A DNA stretch of 64,000 bases from an uncultured Dehalococcoidia bacterium (GTDB lineage Bacteria; Chloroflexota; Dehalococcoidia; Lucifugimonadales; Lucifugimonadaceae): assembly GCA_958295935.1 (NCBI GenBank), contig OY282385.1, positions 2,583,545 through 2,647,544 of the forward strand, read 5' to 3'. Position numbers and translations under genes: made by a program. The notes under the pieces are model-generated. The model saw nothing but the letters and a program-made list of their open reading frames with translations. It did no database searches and was not told the origin of the DNA. Of the stretch, positions 33,918-42,918 are shown piece after piece (within the stretch, counting starts at the first letter, position 1; every line of letters begins with the position of its first letter).

Positions 33918-35853
33918 CAAGCCGGATCTCCCCTTCCCAGAGGTGTTTGTAGCCGCCTTCTACGGGGACGTACTGGCCGGCGCTAATGGTGGCGATGTCG
34001 TATTCCGGCAGCGGGATATTCGCGATGCATTTGCCGTCGAATGTAGCGCCGCGCTGGTCGAAATCGAAGTCGAGGTTGTCGAAGCCGTGCTTCTTGCGCG
34101 GGTCGGGGAGGTCGTTCACGTCGACCGGGTAGAGGTGTAGGAAGAACGTCGGCTCGGTGTCTGCGGGGGTGCACTGGTCTTTGACGTAGGTCAGCGTGTT
34201 GTCGCGGAGATACACGTCGAAGGTGGAGCGGATTGCCGGTTCGCCGGGTACAACCGCCTCGTAGACGGATACGAATGTCCTGTACGCCGGTTCGACGAAC
34301 TCTTTGACGTTCGCAATCAGAGATATATTCCACTCTCCGTCAGCAAGGAAACGCTTGACTGAAACTTGCTCTTCCAGCAGATCCAACTCCTCCCCTATTG
34401 ATTCGTAGTTGTGGACCATGAAGATTCTATTTGTGACACCGTGACGCGAGAGGGCTAACTGAAGCATTTCCTGGATACACTCTTCGAAGGCGTCCCAGCA
34501 TCCTGCCTCTGCATAGTAGTAGTTGCTCGGTTTTTCATCCTGATAGAACTTGATAGGAGGGATTGCATAAGTGGCTACGTAAACCATATCTCCTTCCTCC
34601 ACGTTCTTTTCCAAGAAGGCGATAACGGACTTGGCGTTCTGGCCTGACTTATACGGACTGTCCTGCGATAGGGCGCTCACCCCTGCAAGGGCTATTGCGC
34701 CGGCCGCGGCGGCGGCCAGCGCGGGCGCCATCCACGCCCGCCTTGTGAGCGGGGCCAGACTTTCCGCCATCCAATAGATGGAGACGCCGGCCGCCAGAAA
34801 GATGATCGGCCCCAGATAGAGGTTTTGGCGAATCGCTCCCAGAGGGTAAATTGTCAGCAGGGCGGCGAAAATGGCGATGCCGACGGCCAGCAGGGCCAGG
34901 GTTGCAATGGCATCGAGTCGCCGCCTCTTCAGGGATGCCATCAGCATCAGGGCGAATGCCCCAACTGCCAATACGGCAACAACCTCCGGCAAATGATAGG
35001 TCAATAAACGCCAAGTCCCATCAAACGAAAACTCGAAGATTGAGGGCGCATCGAATCCTCCCTGATAGCGATTCGTCTGGTAGGAATCCGCTCCCCAGCC
35101 CCATCTCCCCCACTGGTAGCGCAAAGTAACCGCGTAGCTTATGGCGCACCCGGCGAGGAAGCACGCTGCGGGCCATAGGAGGGCGCTGCGCTGCTCGATC
35201 CAATTGCGAACCCGGCCTGGGTATGTATTCCCTTCTGCCGCGGCCAAGGTCTGGGGGGAGGGTAGAAGCATAGCGGCGGCTATTACTGCGGCGCCGAACA
35301 GGACCAAGCCGTACTGGAGCAGCGGCGCGAGGAACAGCGAAACGCAGAGGAGGTCCTTCCTGCCGTCCCGCAGATACCACAGCAGCCCGGCTATCATCAG
35401 CACGGCGAGGAGTGCGTCGATGGAGTATTCGCGCGCGTCCTGAGCGTGATATATCGCGGCAACCGAGAGGGTGGTCAGGAGGGCCGCGAGAAACGCGGCT
35501 CCCCGAGCGATCCCGAGGCGCGGGAGCAGAAAGAGCATCACGGCGACGGTCAGAACGCTGGCCGTGGCTGGAAGAACGCGGACGCTGAAGGCGGATACGT
35601 CCACTTTCTGGACCGCCCACAGCGCCAGGGGGTATAGGATCGGCGAGGAGTTGCGTTGGCGGGTATTGGGGACTACTTCGGAGAGGGCGCCGCTCGAATT
35701 GTTGGAGGCAACCGCTTCGTCATACCACAGGTCATGCCCCGGCAGGTCATAGAAGCGCAGCGCGGTCGCGGCTATGAGCAGGGACAGGAACGCCGCAAGG
35801 GCCAGCCGTTGCGGAGGAACGTGCACGGGTAGGGATGGGACGGGAATGCTCAT
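33910..35853 (-). CDS. GT39-like membrane glycosyltransferase, array gene 3
   Basis: A protein of 647 residues starting MSIPVPSLPVHVPP. The DE motif is in LWYDEAVASNN. It has the multi-span body and one C-terminal domain copy. Part of the membrane body (about residues 290-330, SLKRRRLDAIATLALLAVG) differs clearly from the other array members, so this gene is a mosaic. It is preceded by a 140-base spacer that is nearly identical to the one before gene 2. Its stop overlaps the start of gene 4. Confidence 0.82.
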   Translation of the reverse strand: MSIPVPSLPVHVPPQRLALAAFLSLLIAATALRFYDLPGHDLWYDEAVASNNSSGALSEVVPNTRQRNSSPILYPLALWAVQKVDVSAFSVRVLPATASVLTVAVMLFLLPRLGIARGAAFLAALLTTLSVAAIYHAQDAREYSIDALLAVLMIAGLLWYLRDGRKDLLCVSLFLAPLLQYGLVLFGAAVIAAAMLLPSPQTLAAAEGNTYPGRVRNWIEQRSALLWPAACFLAGCAISYAVTLRYQWGRWGWGADSYQTNRYQGGFDAPSIFEFSFDGTWRLLTYHLPEVVAVLAVGAFALMLMASLKRRRLDAIATLALLAVGIAIFAALLTIYPLGAIRQNLYLGPIIFLAAGVSIYWMAESLAPLTRRAWMAPALAAAAAGAIALAGVSALSQDSPYKSGQNAKSVIAFLEKNVEEGDMVYVATYAIPPIKFYQDEKPSNYYYAEAGCWDAFEECIQEMLQLALSRHGVTNRIFMVHNYESIGEELDLLEEQVSVKRFLADGEWNISLIANVKEFVEPAYRTFVSVYEAVVPGEPAIRSTFDVYLRDNTLTYVKDQCTPADTEPTFFLHLYPVDVNDLPDPRKKHGFDNLDFDFDQRGATFDGKCIANIPLPEYDIATISAGQYVPVEGGYKHLWEGEIRLDE

Positions 35854-35865
35854 TCGCGCTCTTGC

Positions 35866-36004
35866 CAGAGGATTTCCCCTTCCTAGAGGTGGTTGTAGCC
35901 GCTGTCCACGGGGACGTACTGGCCGGTGTTAATGGTGAAGCCCCGGACTGGTCTACAGTGAAATCCTCTCCCCCTTCAAGGGCTAGGGTGGGGGCGCGTT
36001 CCAT
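35866..36004 (-). repeat. Array spacer with dead C-terminal domain fragment, copy 1
   Basis: Nearly identical to 38680-38820. The part near 35875-35935 is a truncated, stop-containing copy of the end of the glycosyltransferase C-terminal domain; the rest includes CCCTTCAAGGG, a short inverted repeat. It separates genes 2 and 3. Confidence 0.75.
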
Positions 36005-38669
36005 CTACCGCTCAAATCGGATCTCCCCTTCCCAGAGGTGGTTGTAGCCGCCGTCCACGGGGACATACTGGCCGATGTTAATCGTGGCGATGTCGTATTT
36101 CGGTAGAGGGACATTGGCCATGCATTTGCCGTCGAATGTAGCGCCGCGCCGGTCGAAGTTGAAGTCGAGGTTGTCGAATCCGTGCTTTTTGCGACGGTCG
36201 GGGAGGTCGTTCACGTCAACCGGGTAGAGGTGGATGAGGAACGTCGCCTCCGTGTCGGCCGGGGCGCACGGTTCCCTGACGTAGGCCAGTGTGTTTTCAT
36301 GGAGATACACGTCGAAGGTGGAGCGGATTATGGGTTCGGCGGAGCGAACTGCCGCTTCGACGTTGGCAATCAGAGAGATCGGGAACTCCCCTTTCCAGAG
36401 GTGGTTGTAGTCGCCTGCTACGGGGACGTACTGTCCGGCGCTAATGGTAGCGATGTCGTATTGCGGCAGCGAGATTCTTGCCATGCATTTGCCGTCGTAT
36501 ATCGCGCCTCGACTGTTGAAATCGAAGTCGAGGTTATCGAATCCGTGTTGCTTGCGACGGTCGGGGAGGTCGTTCAGGTCAACCGGGTAGAGGTGGAGGA
36601 GGAACGTCGCCTCTGTGTCGGCCGGGGCGCATGGCTCCCTGACGTATGTCAGAGTGTTTTCGCTGAGATACATGTCGAAGGTGGAGCGGATTATGGGTTC
36701 GGCGGAGCGAACTGCCGCTTCGACGTTGGCAATCAGAGAGATCGGGAACTCCCCTTCCCAGAGGTGGTTGTAGCCGCCTGCTACGGGGACGTACTGTCCG
36801 GCGCTAATGGTAGTGATGTCGTATTGCGGCAGCGAGATTCTCGCGATGCATTTGCCGTTGAATATCACGCCGTGACTGTTGAAATCGAAGTCGAGGTTGT
36901 CGAATTCGTGCTTCTTGCGACGGTCGGGGAGGTCGTTCACGTCGGCGGGGTAGAGGTGCAGGAGGAACGTCGCCTCCGTGTCGGCGCGAGTGCACGGCTC
37001 CCTGACGTAGGTCAGCGTGTTTTCGCTGAGGTATACGTCAAAAGTGGAGCGTATTACGGGTTCGCCGGATACGACCGTCCCGTACTCCGGTTCGAAGAGC
37101 TCTTTGGCGTTCGTAATCAGCGAGACATTGAAATGTCCGTCAGTCATGACAGGCTCGACTGAAACTTTCTCTCCCAGCAGTTCGAGCACCTCCCACGTTG
37201 ATTTTCTCGGATGGACCATGAAGATTCTATTGGGGAGCGAGACCGCTGAACCGTCCATCTCACGGAGACACTCTTCGAAGACGCGACAGAATCCTGCCTT
37301 TCCATAGTGGTAGTTTGGTTTTTCACCTTGATATAACTTCATAGGGTGGACTATATAAGAGGCGATTACGAAAACCGCGTCTTCTTCTTCCACCTGTTCT
37401 TCCAGAAAGGCGAAAATGGTCTCGAGGTTTCGGTCTGAATCATATGGCCTGTCCTGCCGTATGGCGGCCACTCCGGCGAGGGCTATTGCGCCGACGGCCG
37501 CGACGGTTAGCGCGGGCGCCAGCCACGCCCGTCGCGTGAGCGCGGAGAGAGAACCGACTATCCAATATATGGCACCGCCGCTGGCCAGGAAGATGACCGG
37601 CCCCAGATAGAGGTTTTGGCGAATGCCCCCAAGGGGGTATATTCCCAGCAGTGCAGCGGCAACGGAAGCTGCAATGCAAAGCGAAAATAGAACTGCGATG
37701 GCGCTGCCGGGAAACTCTCCTCGGAACTTTCTGAGGACTGCTGCGCCCAGTAGGATCGCGAATGCGGTAAGGGCTGCTATGGCAACAACGCTTGGCAGAT
37801 GATAGGTCAATAAGTTCCAGATCCCGTTAATTGAAAACTCGAAGATAGCGGGCGCATCGAATTTCTCTTGATAGTAATACTCCCATAGATATCTATCAGA
37901 AGCGAAGCCCCCTTCCTGCCACTGATAGCGCAAAGTGACGGCGTAGCTTATGGCGCAGCCGGCTAGGAAGCACGCTGCGGGCCATAGTAGGGCGATGCGC
38001 GACTTGAGCCAATTCCGAATCCGGCCTGGGTATGTATTCCCTTCCGGCGCGTCAATCGGGGGGGGGGGGGGGGGGGGGTAGAAGCATGGCTGCTCCCAAT
38101 ACGGCGCCGCCGAACAGGACCAAGCCGTACTGGAGCATCGGCGCGAGGAACAGGGAAACGCAGAGGAGGGCCTTCCGTCCGTCCCGCAGATACCGGAGCA
38201 GGCCCGCTGTCATGAGCGCGGCCAGCAGTGCGTCGATGGAGTATTCGCGTGCATCCTGGGCGTGGTGTATTGCGGCAACCGAGAGGGTAGTCAGGAGCGC
38301 TGCCAGAAAGGCGGCCTGCCGGCTCACGCCGAGGCGCGGCAGCAGGAATAACGTCACGGCGACGATCAGAACGCTGGCCGTCGCGGGCAGAACGCGGACG
38401 CTGAAGGTGGAGACGTCCACTTTTTGGATCGCCCACAGCGCCAGGGGGTAGAGGATCGGCGAGGAGTTGTGTTCGCGGGTATTGGAGACTGTCTCCGAAA
38501 GGGTTCCCCTCGAATTGTTGGAGGCAACCGCTTCGTCATACTCTAGGGGATTCCCAGGCAGGTCGTAGAAGCGCAGCGCGGCCGCGGCTATGAGCAGGCA
38601 CACGAACGCCGCGAGGGCCAGCCGTTGCGGAGGAACGTGCGCGGGTAGGGATGGGACAGGAATGCTCAT
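36005..38669 (-). pseudogene. GT39-like glycosyltransferase, array gene 2, split by a 21-G run (possibly phase-variable)
   Basis: Two frames cover one gene. From 38669, MSIPVPSLPAHVPP and the first spans with EYDEAVASNN read to a run of prolines and a stop at 38052. From about 38040 the other frame carries the rest of the enzyme to 36005. The break is a run of 21 G on the plus strand (38058-38078). The equivalent place in gene 6 (52610) has a mixed 10-base sequence. Loss of one G restores one frame of about 887 residues. The C-terminus has three domain copies at a 363-base period (36031, 36394, 36757). The gene is OFF as sequenced; slipped-strand switching would turn it on. An assembly error in the run is the alternative. 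Confidence 0.75.
38058..38078 (+). repeat. Homopolymer of 21 G inside a glycosyltransferase gene
   Basis: An unbroken G run in the coding region of array gene 2. It is the longest homopolymer I noticed in the window and is a classic substrate for slipped-strand mispairing. Confidence 0.95.
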
Positions 38670-38679
38670 TCGCTCTCTT

Positions 38680-38820
38680 GCCAGAGGAATTCCCCTTCCT
38701 AGAGGTGGTTGTAGCCGCCTGCTACGGGGACGTACTGGCCGGTGTTAAAGGTGAAGCCCCGGACTGGTCTACAGTGAAATCCTCTCCCCCTTCAAGGGCT
38801 AGGGTGGGGGCGCGTTCCAT
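38680..38820 (-). repeat. Array spacer with dead C-terminal domain fragment, copy 2
   Basis: Nearly identical to 35866-36004, down to the premature stop in the fragment. It shows that genes 2 and 3 were duplicated together with their spacer. Confidence 0.75.
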
Positions 38821-40755
38821 CTACCGCTCAAATCGGATCTCCCCTTCCCAGAGGTGGTTGTAGCCGCCTTCTACGGGGACGTACTGTCCAGTGTTGATGG
38901 TAGCGATGTCGTATTCCGGTAGAGAGATTCTCGCCATGCATCTGCCGTCGAATATCACGCCGCGACTGTTGAAGTCGAAGTCGAGGTTGTCGAATCCGTG
39001 CTTCTTGCGACGGTCGGGGAGTTCGTTCACGTCGGCGGGGTAGAGGTGGAGGAAGAACGTCGCCTCGGTGTCTGCGCGTACGCACGACTCCCTGACGTAG
39101 GCCAGTGTGTTTTCGTTGAGATACACGTCGAAGGTGGAGCGGATTATGGGTTCGGCGGATACGAGCGTCCCGTACTCCGGTTCGAAGAGCTCTTTGGCGT
39201 TCGTAATCAGCGAGACATTGAAATATCCGTCAGTCATGACAGGCTCGACTGAAACTTTCTCTCCCAGCAGTTCGAGCACCTCCCATGTTGATTTTCTCGG
39301 ATGGACCATGAAGATTCTATTGGGGAGCGAGACCATTGAACCGTCCATCTCCCGGAGACACTCTTCGAAGACTCGACAGAATCCTGCCTTTCCATAGTGG
39401 TAGTTGCTTGGTTTTTCACCTTGATAGAACTTCATAGGGTGGACTATATAAGAGGCGATTACGAAAACCGCGTCTTCTTCTTCCACCTGTTCTTCCAGAA
39501 AGGCGAAAATGGTCTCGAGATTTCGGTCTGAATCATATGGACTGTCCTGCCGTATGGCGGCCACTCCGGCGAGGGCTATTGCGCCGACGGCCGCGACGGT
39601 TAGCGCGGGAGCCAGCCACGCCCGTAGGGTGAGCGCGGCGAGAGAACCGGCTATCCAATGAAACGCGATGCCGACGGCCAGGAAGATGACCGGCCCCAGA
39701 TAGAGGTTTTGGCGAATGTCCCCAAGGGGATATATGCTCAGCAGTGCAGCGCCGACGGAAGCTGCAATGCAAAGCGAAAATAGAACTGCGATGGCGCTGC
39801 CGGGAAACTCTCCTCGGAACTTTCTGAGGACTGCTGCGCCGATTAGGATCGCGAATGCGGTAAGCGCTGCTATGGCAACAACGTCTGGCAGATGATAGGT
39901 CAATAAGTTCCAGATCCCGTTAATTGAAAACTCGAAGATAGCGGGCGCATCGAATTTCTCTTGATAGTAATACGTCGATAGATAACCACCCGATCCCCAG
40001 CTTCCTTCCTGCCACTGATAGCGCAAAGTTACGGCGTAGCTTATGGCGCAGCCGGCGAGGAAGCAGGCTGCGGGCCAGACCAGGGCGATGCGGGGCTTGA
40101 GCCAATTGCGAATCCGGCCTGGGTATGTATTCCCTTCTGTCGCCGCCAAGGTCTGGGGGGAGGGTAGAACCATAGCGGCGGCTATTACTGCGGCGCCGAA
40201 CAGGACCAAGCCGTACTGGAGCATCGGCGCGAGGAACAGGGAAACGCAGAGGAGGGCCTTCCGTCCGTCCCGCAGATACCACAGCAGCCCCGCTGTCATC
40301 AGAACGGCCAGCAGTGCGTCGATGGAGTATTCGCGGGCGTCCTGGGCGTGGTGTATTGCGGCAACCGAGAGGGTAGTCAGGAGCGCTGCCAGAAAGGCGG
40401 CCTGCCGGCTCACCCCTAGGCGCGGGAGCAGGAATAACGTCACGGCGACGATCAGAACGCTGGCCGTCGCCGGCAGAACTCGGACGCTGAAGGTGGAGAC
40501 GTCCACTTTCTGGATCGCCCACAGCGCCAGGGGGTATAGGATCGGCGAGGAGTTGTGTTCGCGGGTGTTGGGGACTACCTCCGAGAGGGATCCGCTCGAA
40601 TTATCTGCGGCAACCGCTTCGTCACCCGATGCGGAATTCCCGGGCAGGTCATAGAAGCGCAGCGCGGCCGCGGCTATGAGCAGGCACACGAACGCCGCAA
40701 GAGCCAGCCGTTCGGGAGAAACGCGCGCGGGGAGGGATGCAGAGGGCAGGTTCAT
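38821..40755 (-). CDS. GT39-like membrane glycosyltransferase, array gene 1
   Basis: A protein of 644 residues from the ATG at 40755 (a TTG frame extends to 40782). The DE motif is in SGDEAVAADN. Multi-span body and one C-terminal domain copy. Long segments, including the sequence around LGEKVSVEPVMTDG, are almost identical to array gene 2, pointing to recent duplication. It is the first gene of the array, so any promoter should be in 40756-41135. Confidence 0.82.
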   Translation of the reverse strand: MNLPSASLPARVSPERLALAAFVCLLIAAAALRFYDLPGNSASGDEAVAADNSSGSLSEVVPNTREHNSSPILYPLALWAIQKVDVSTFSVRVLPATASVLIVAVTLFLLPRLGVSRQAAFLAALLTTLSVAAIHHAQDAREYSIDALLAVLMTAGLLWYLRDGRKALLCVSLFLAPMLQYGLVLFGAAVIAAAMVLPSPQTLAATEGNTYPGRIRNWLKPRIALVWPAACFLAGCAISYAVTLRYQWQEGSWGSGGYLSTYYYQEKFDAPAIFEFSINGIWNLLTYHLPDVVAIAALTAFAILIGAAVLRKFRGEFPGSAIAVLFSLCIAASVGAALLSIYPLGDIRQNLYLGPVIFLAVGIAFHWIAGSLAALTLRAWLAPALTVAAVGAIALAGVAAIRQDSPYDSDRNLETIFAFLEEQVEEEDAVFVIASYIVHPMKFYQGEKPSNYHYGKAGFCRVFEECLREMDGSMVSLPNRIFMVHPRKSTWEVLELLGEKVSVEPVMTDGYFNVSLITNAKELFEPEYGTLVSAEPIIRSTFDVYLNENTLAYVRESCVRADTEATFFLHLYPADVNELPDRRKKHGFDNLDFDFNSRGVIFDGRCMARISLPEYDIATINTGQYVPVEGGYNHLWEGEIRFER

Positions 40756-41135
40756 GGGAGGCACAAGATACGCTTTAGGCAACCTTGTTACGTTTAGGGC
40801 TAGCGTAATCGCCTGGCCGGCAAGATTGCCGAAACGACGCCGCTCGCTCCAATGAGGTCAATGTTTCCAACAATGCTCCAGCCCGAGCCGTTCGAGTCGG
40901 GGCCAAGCTCTCCTCCGCTGGGCCGGATCTGCGTTTGCGGTACTGCGGGGAACCATTCTTCGATGATATTGCATTATCGGGTGTGAGACAGGCCTCGGGG
41001 TTAGTTGTACAATGTGCTGCGCCGTTGGCCCGTGGTGCGGCGACCCCGGGCCCGTAGGATTTCGGCTCGCCTGCGGCTGTGCGCGAGGCGGCGTTTGGCG
41101 TTACGCCGAGCGCCATCGGGCAGGGACGATAAGTT
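40756..41135. other. Divergent intergenic region, no gene seen
   Basis: 380 bases between the leftward array and the rightward Uma2-like gene. Long minus-strand frames here continue into the Uma2-like gene and look like shadows. No repeat, RNA or clear promoter box is visible to me. Confidence 0.4.
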
Positions 41136-41831
41136 ATGACGACTACGATTTCAGTGCAGAGCGCTGTCGACAGGGGTGTTGAGGATTTCGGCCCCTTGCG
41201 CCCGGTGTCGGTCAACATCCGACCTATCCTAGAGTCTGTGGCGGGTCTGCTCACGGATGCTGATATAGACGACTGGTTCGAGGGTCTCGACCGGGTCAAT
41301 GAGGGGCGCGGCTTCTACCTGGAGCTGACCGCGGAGGGGGAGCTGGCAATCAGTCCGATGGTGAATCGTGACGGCGCGAAGGCAGAGACGCAGTTAATCA
41401 TCTACCTAGGCTTGTGGGCCGAAGGATACGGGGGCGATGCATATGGCGAGAGCGCTATCGTGCGTCTCCCCGACGGGTCGCGGGTTCGCCCCGGCGCTTC
41501 CTGGCTGTCACCCGAGCAGGCGGCCCAACTGCCGCCGATTTCCGAGGGTGGGGCGATAACGCTGTGCCCGGCGTTCGTGGCGGAGATCGTGTCCGGGACG
41601 GATACGCTGCCTCGGCTGCAGGGCAAGATGGAGCAGTACATGGCGAACGGGGCGGAGCTTGGCTGGCTGATCGATCCCTACCGTCGGCAGGTGCACGTGT
41701 ACCGTGCTGATGGGGAGCGGGAGTTGCTGGAGGACCCGGAGACGGTGAGCGGGGGGCGGGTGTTGCCCGGCTTCGTGTTCGAGGCGGGCCGTCGGATCTT
41801 CGACTTGCACCGGCCGGAGCGGCAGGGGTAG
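41136..41831 (+). CDS. Uma2-family protein (DUF820), catalytic Asp replaced
   Basis: A protein of 231 residues. It has the Uma2 pattern of PD-(D/E)XK-like nucleases: GESAIVRLPDG, then a position where PDASW is usual, then AEIVSGTD (E150), K164, and LGWLIDPYRRQVHVY. In the motif the usual Asp is Gly (RPGASW, G120). This should weaken or abolish metal binding. Uma2 proteins are widespread and of unclear role. It stands alone between the array and the glycan genes. Confidence 0.82.
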   Translation: MTTTISVQSAVDRGVEDFGPLRPVSVNIRPILESVAGLLTDADIDDWFEGLDRVNEGRGFYLELTAEGELAISPMVNRDGAKAETQLIIYLGLWAEGYGGDAYGESAIVRLPDGSRVRPGASWLSPEQAAQLPPISEGGAITLCPAFVAEIVSGTDTLPRLQGKMEQYMANGAELGWLIDPYRRQVHVYRADGERELLEDPETVSGGRVLPGFVFEAGRRIFDLHRPERQG

Positions 41832-41979
41832 GCGCGATGGCGGCTGTGTTTTTCTTTGGTTGGTTCGGAGTTGGTTCGGAGGGCTTTCCGGCACAAGCGC
41901 AGCCGCTTTCGGCTATCACCCTGACCCTCTCTACCTATCGCCAATCCTCGTGCCGGGGAGATGTTCCGGTAAGCTGCTG

Positions 41980-42888
41980 ATGACTACTTTCAAGGGGGCC
42001 AACGGCAACCCATCGTCGGCTGCCCGCGTGGACATGAGGATATTGAAGAGGCTGGTGCGCGGTATCCTCCCTGCGCGGGTGCATGGTGAGCTTCGGCGGT
42101 TGGTCCATAGCCGTCGGCTCAACCGTTTGCCTGTGCTGTCGGTGGACGTTGACCCGCTTCCGGCGGCGGGTGAGATTTCATTGTCGGATATGCTCTGCGG
42201 CGACGGCATATCCGATGGCTGGGAAAAGGCGAAAGCGTCGATAGACGGGGTCTTCGGATACGTGCATTGGACTCACGCCACGGATCCCGGGAGCTGCCGG
42301 GCGATCTACCATCTGATACGCGGTTTTCAGCCGCGCTCCGTTCTTGAGATCGGCACGAACCGCGGGGCGTCCACGTTACATGCGGCCATGGCAATGCGCG
42401 AGTACCGGGGTGCAGGCGACCGGCCGCGTCTGGTCACCGTGGACTTGTTCGACGTGAACGATCCTGCTAGTGTCGGATCGAAGCGATACGGCATCTCCAC
42501 TCCGCCGCGGGAGGCGCTGGAGCGGCTGTGCTGTGCGGACCTGGTTGAGTTTTGCATCGCCCGGTCGACGGACTATCTGAGTGGGTGCGAAAGGGAGTTC
42601 GATTTCATCTTCCTGGACCACGCCCCGGCCGCGGACGCGGCCTATCGTGACATCGTGCTGGCAATCAAGGCGCTTCGCCCGGGCGGGCAGATGCTGATTC
42701 ATTCCTACTTTCCGGGCAGGAAACCCTTGGGGACGGCTGAGCGGGTAAACTCTGACTGGTACCTTGCCGTGCGCCGTCTGCGTCGTGAAGGGGCCGGGTT
42801 GGTCGTCCTGCCCCTGGGCCCGTTACCCTGGCCGGCGGAGCCCGGCGGGTCGAACCTCACCAGTCTGGCCCTCCTGGCGAGAGAATGA
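41980..42888 (+). CDS. Class I SAM-dependent methyltransferase (Methyltransf_24-like)
   Basis: A protein of 302 residues from the ATG at 41980; an open frame extends to 41860 but its first 40 residues look non-coding. The SAM motif is SVLEIGTNRGASTLHAAMAM, with VDLFD after strand 2 and FDFIFLDHAPAADAAYRD, typical of Methyltransf_24 proteins in glycan clusters. It starts a rightward run of glycan genes and probably methylates a sugar. Confidence 0.8.
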   Translation: MTTFKGANGNPSSAARVDMRILKRLVRGILPARVHGELRRLVHSRRLNRLPVLSVDVDPLPAAGEISLSDMLCGDGISDGWEKAKASIDGVFGYVHWTHATDPGSCRAIYHLIRGFQPRSVLEIGTNRGASTLHAAMAMREYRGAGDRPRLVTVDLFDVNDPASVGSKRYGISTPPREALERLCCADLVEFCIARSTDYLSGCEREFDFIFLDHAPAADAAYRDIVLAIKALRPGGQMLIHSYFPGRKPLGTAERVNSDWYLAVRRLRREGAGLVVLPLGPLPWPAEPGGSNLTSLALLARE

Positions 42889-42918
42889 CCAACGGCGCGC
42901 CGCTTCGGAAGACATGAC

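Noticed and set aside
36182-37162. 326-codon plus-strand frame opposite the glycosyltransferase C-terminal repeats
   Set aside because: It only mirrors the 363-base repeats on the coding strand; similar shadows occur opposite all repeated copies.
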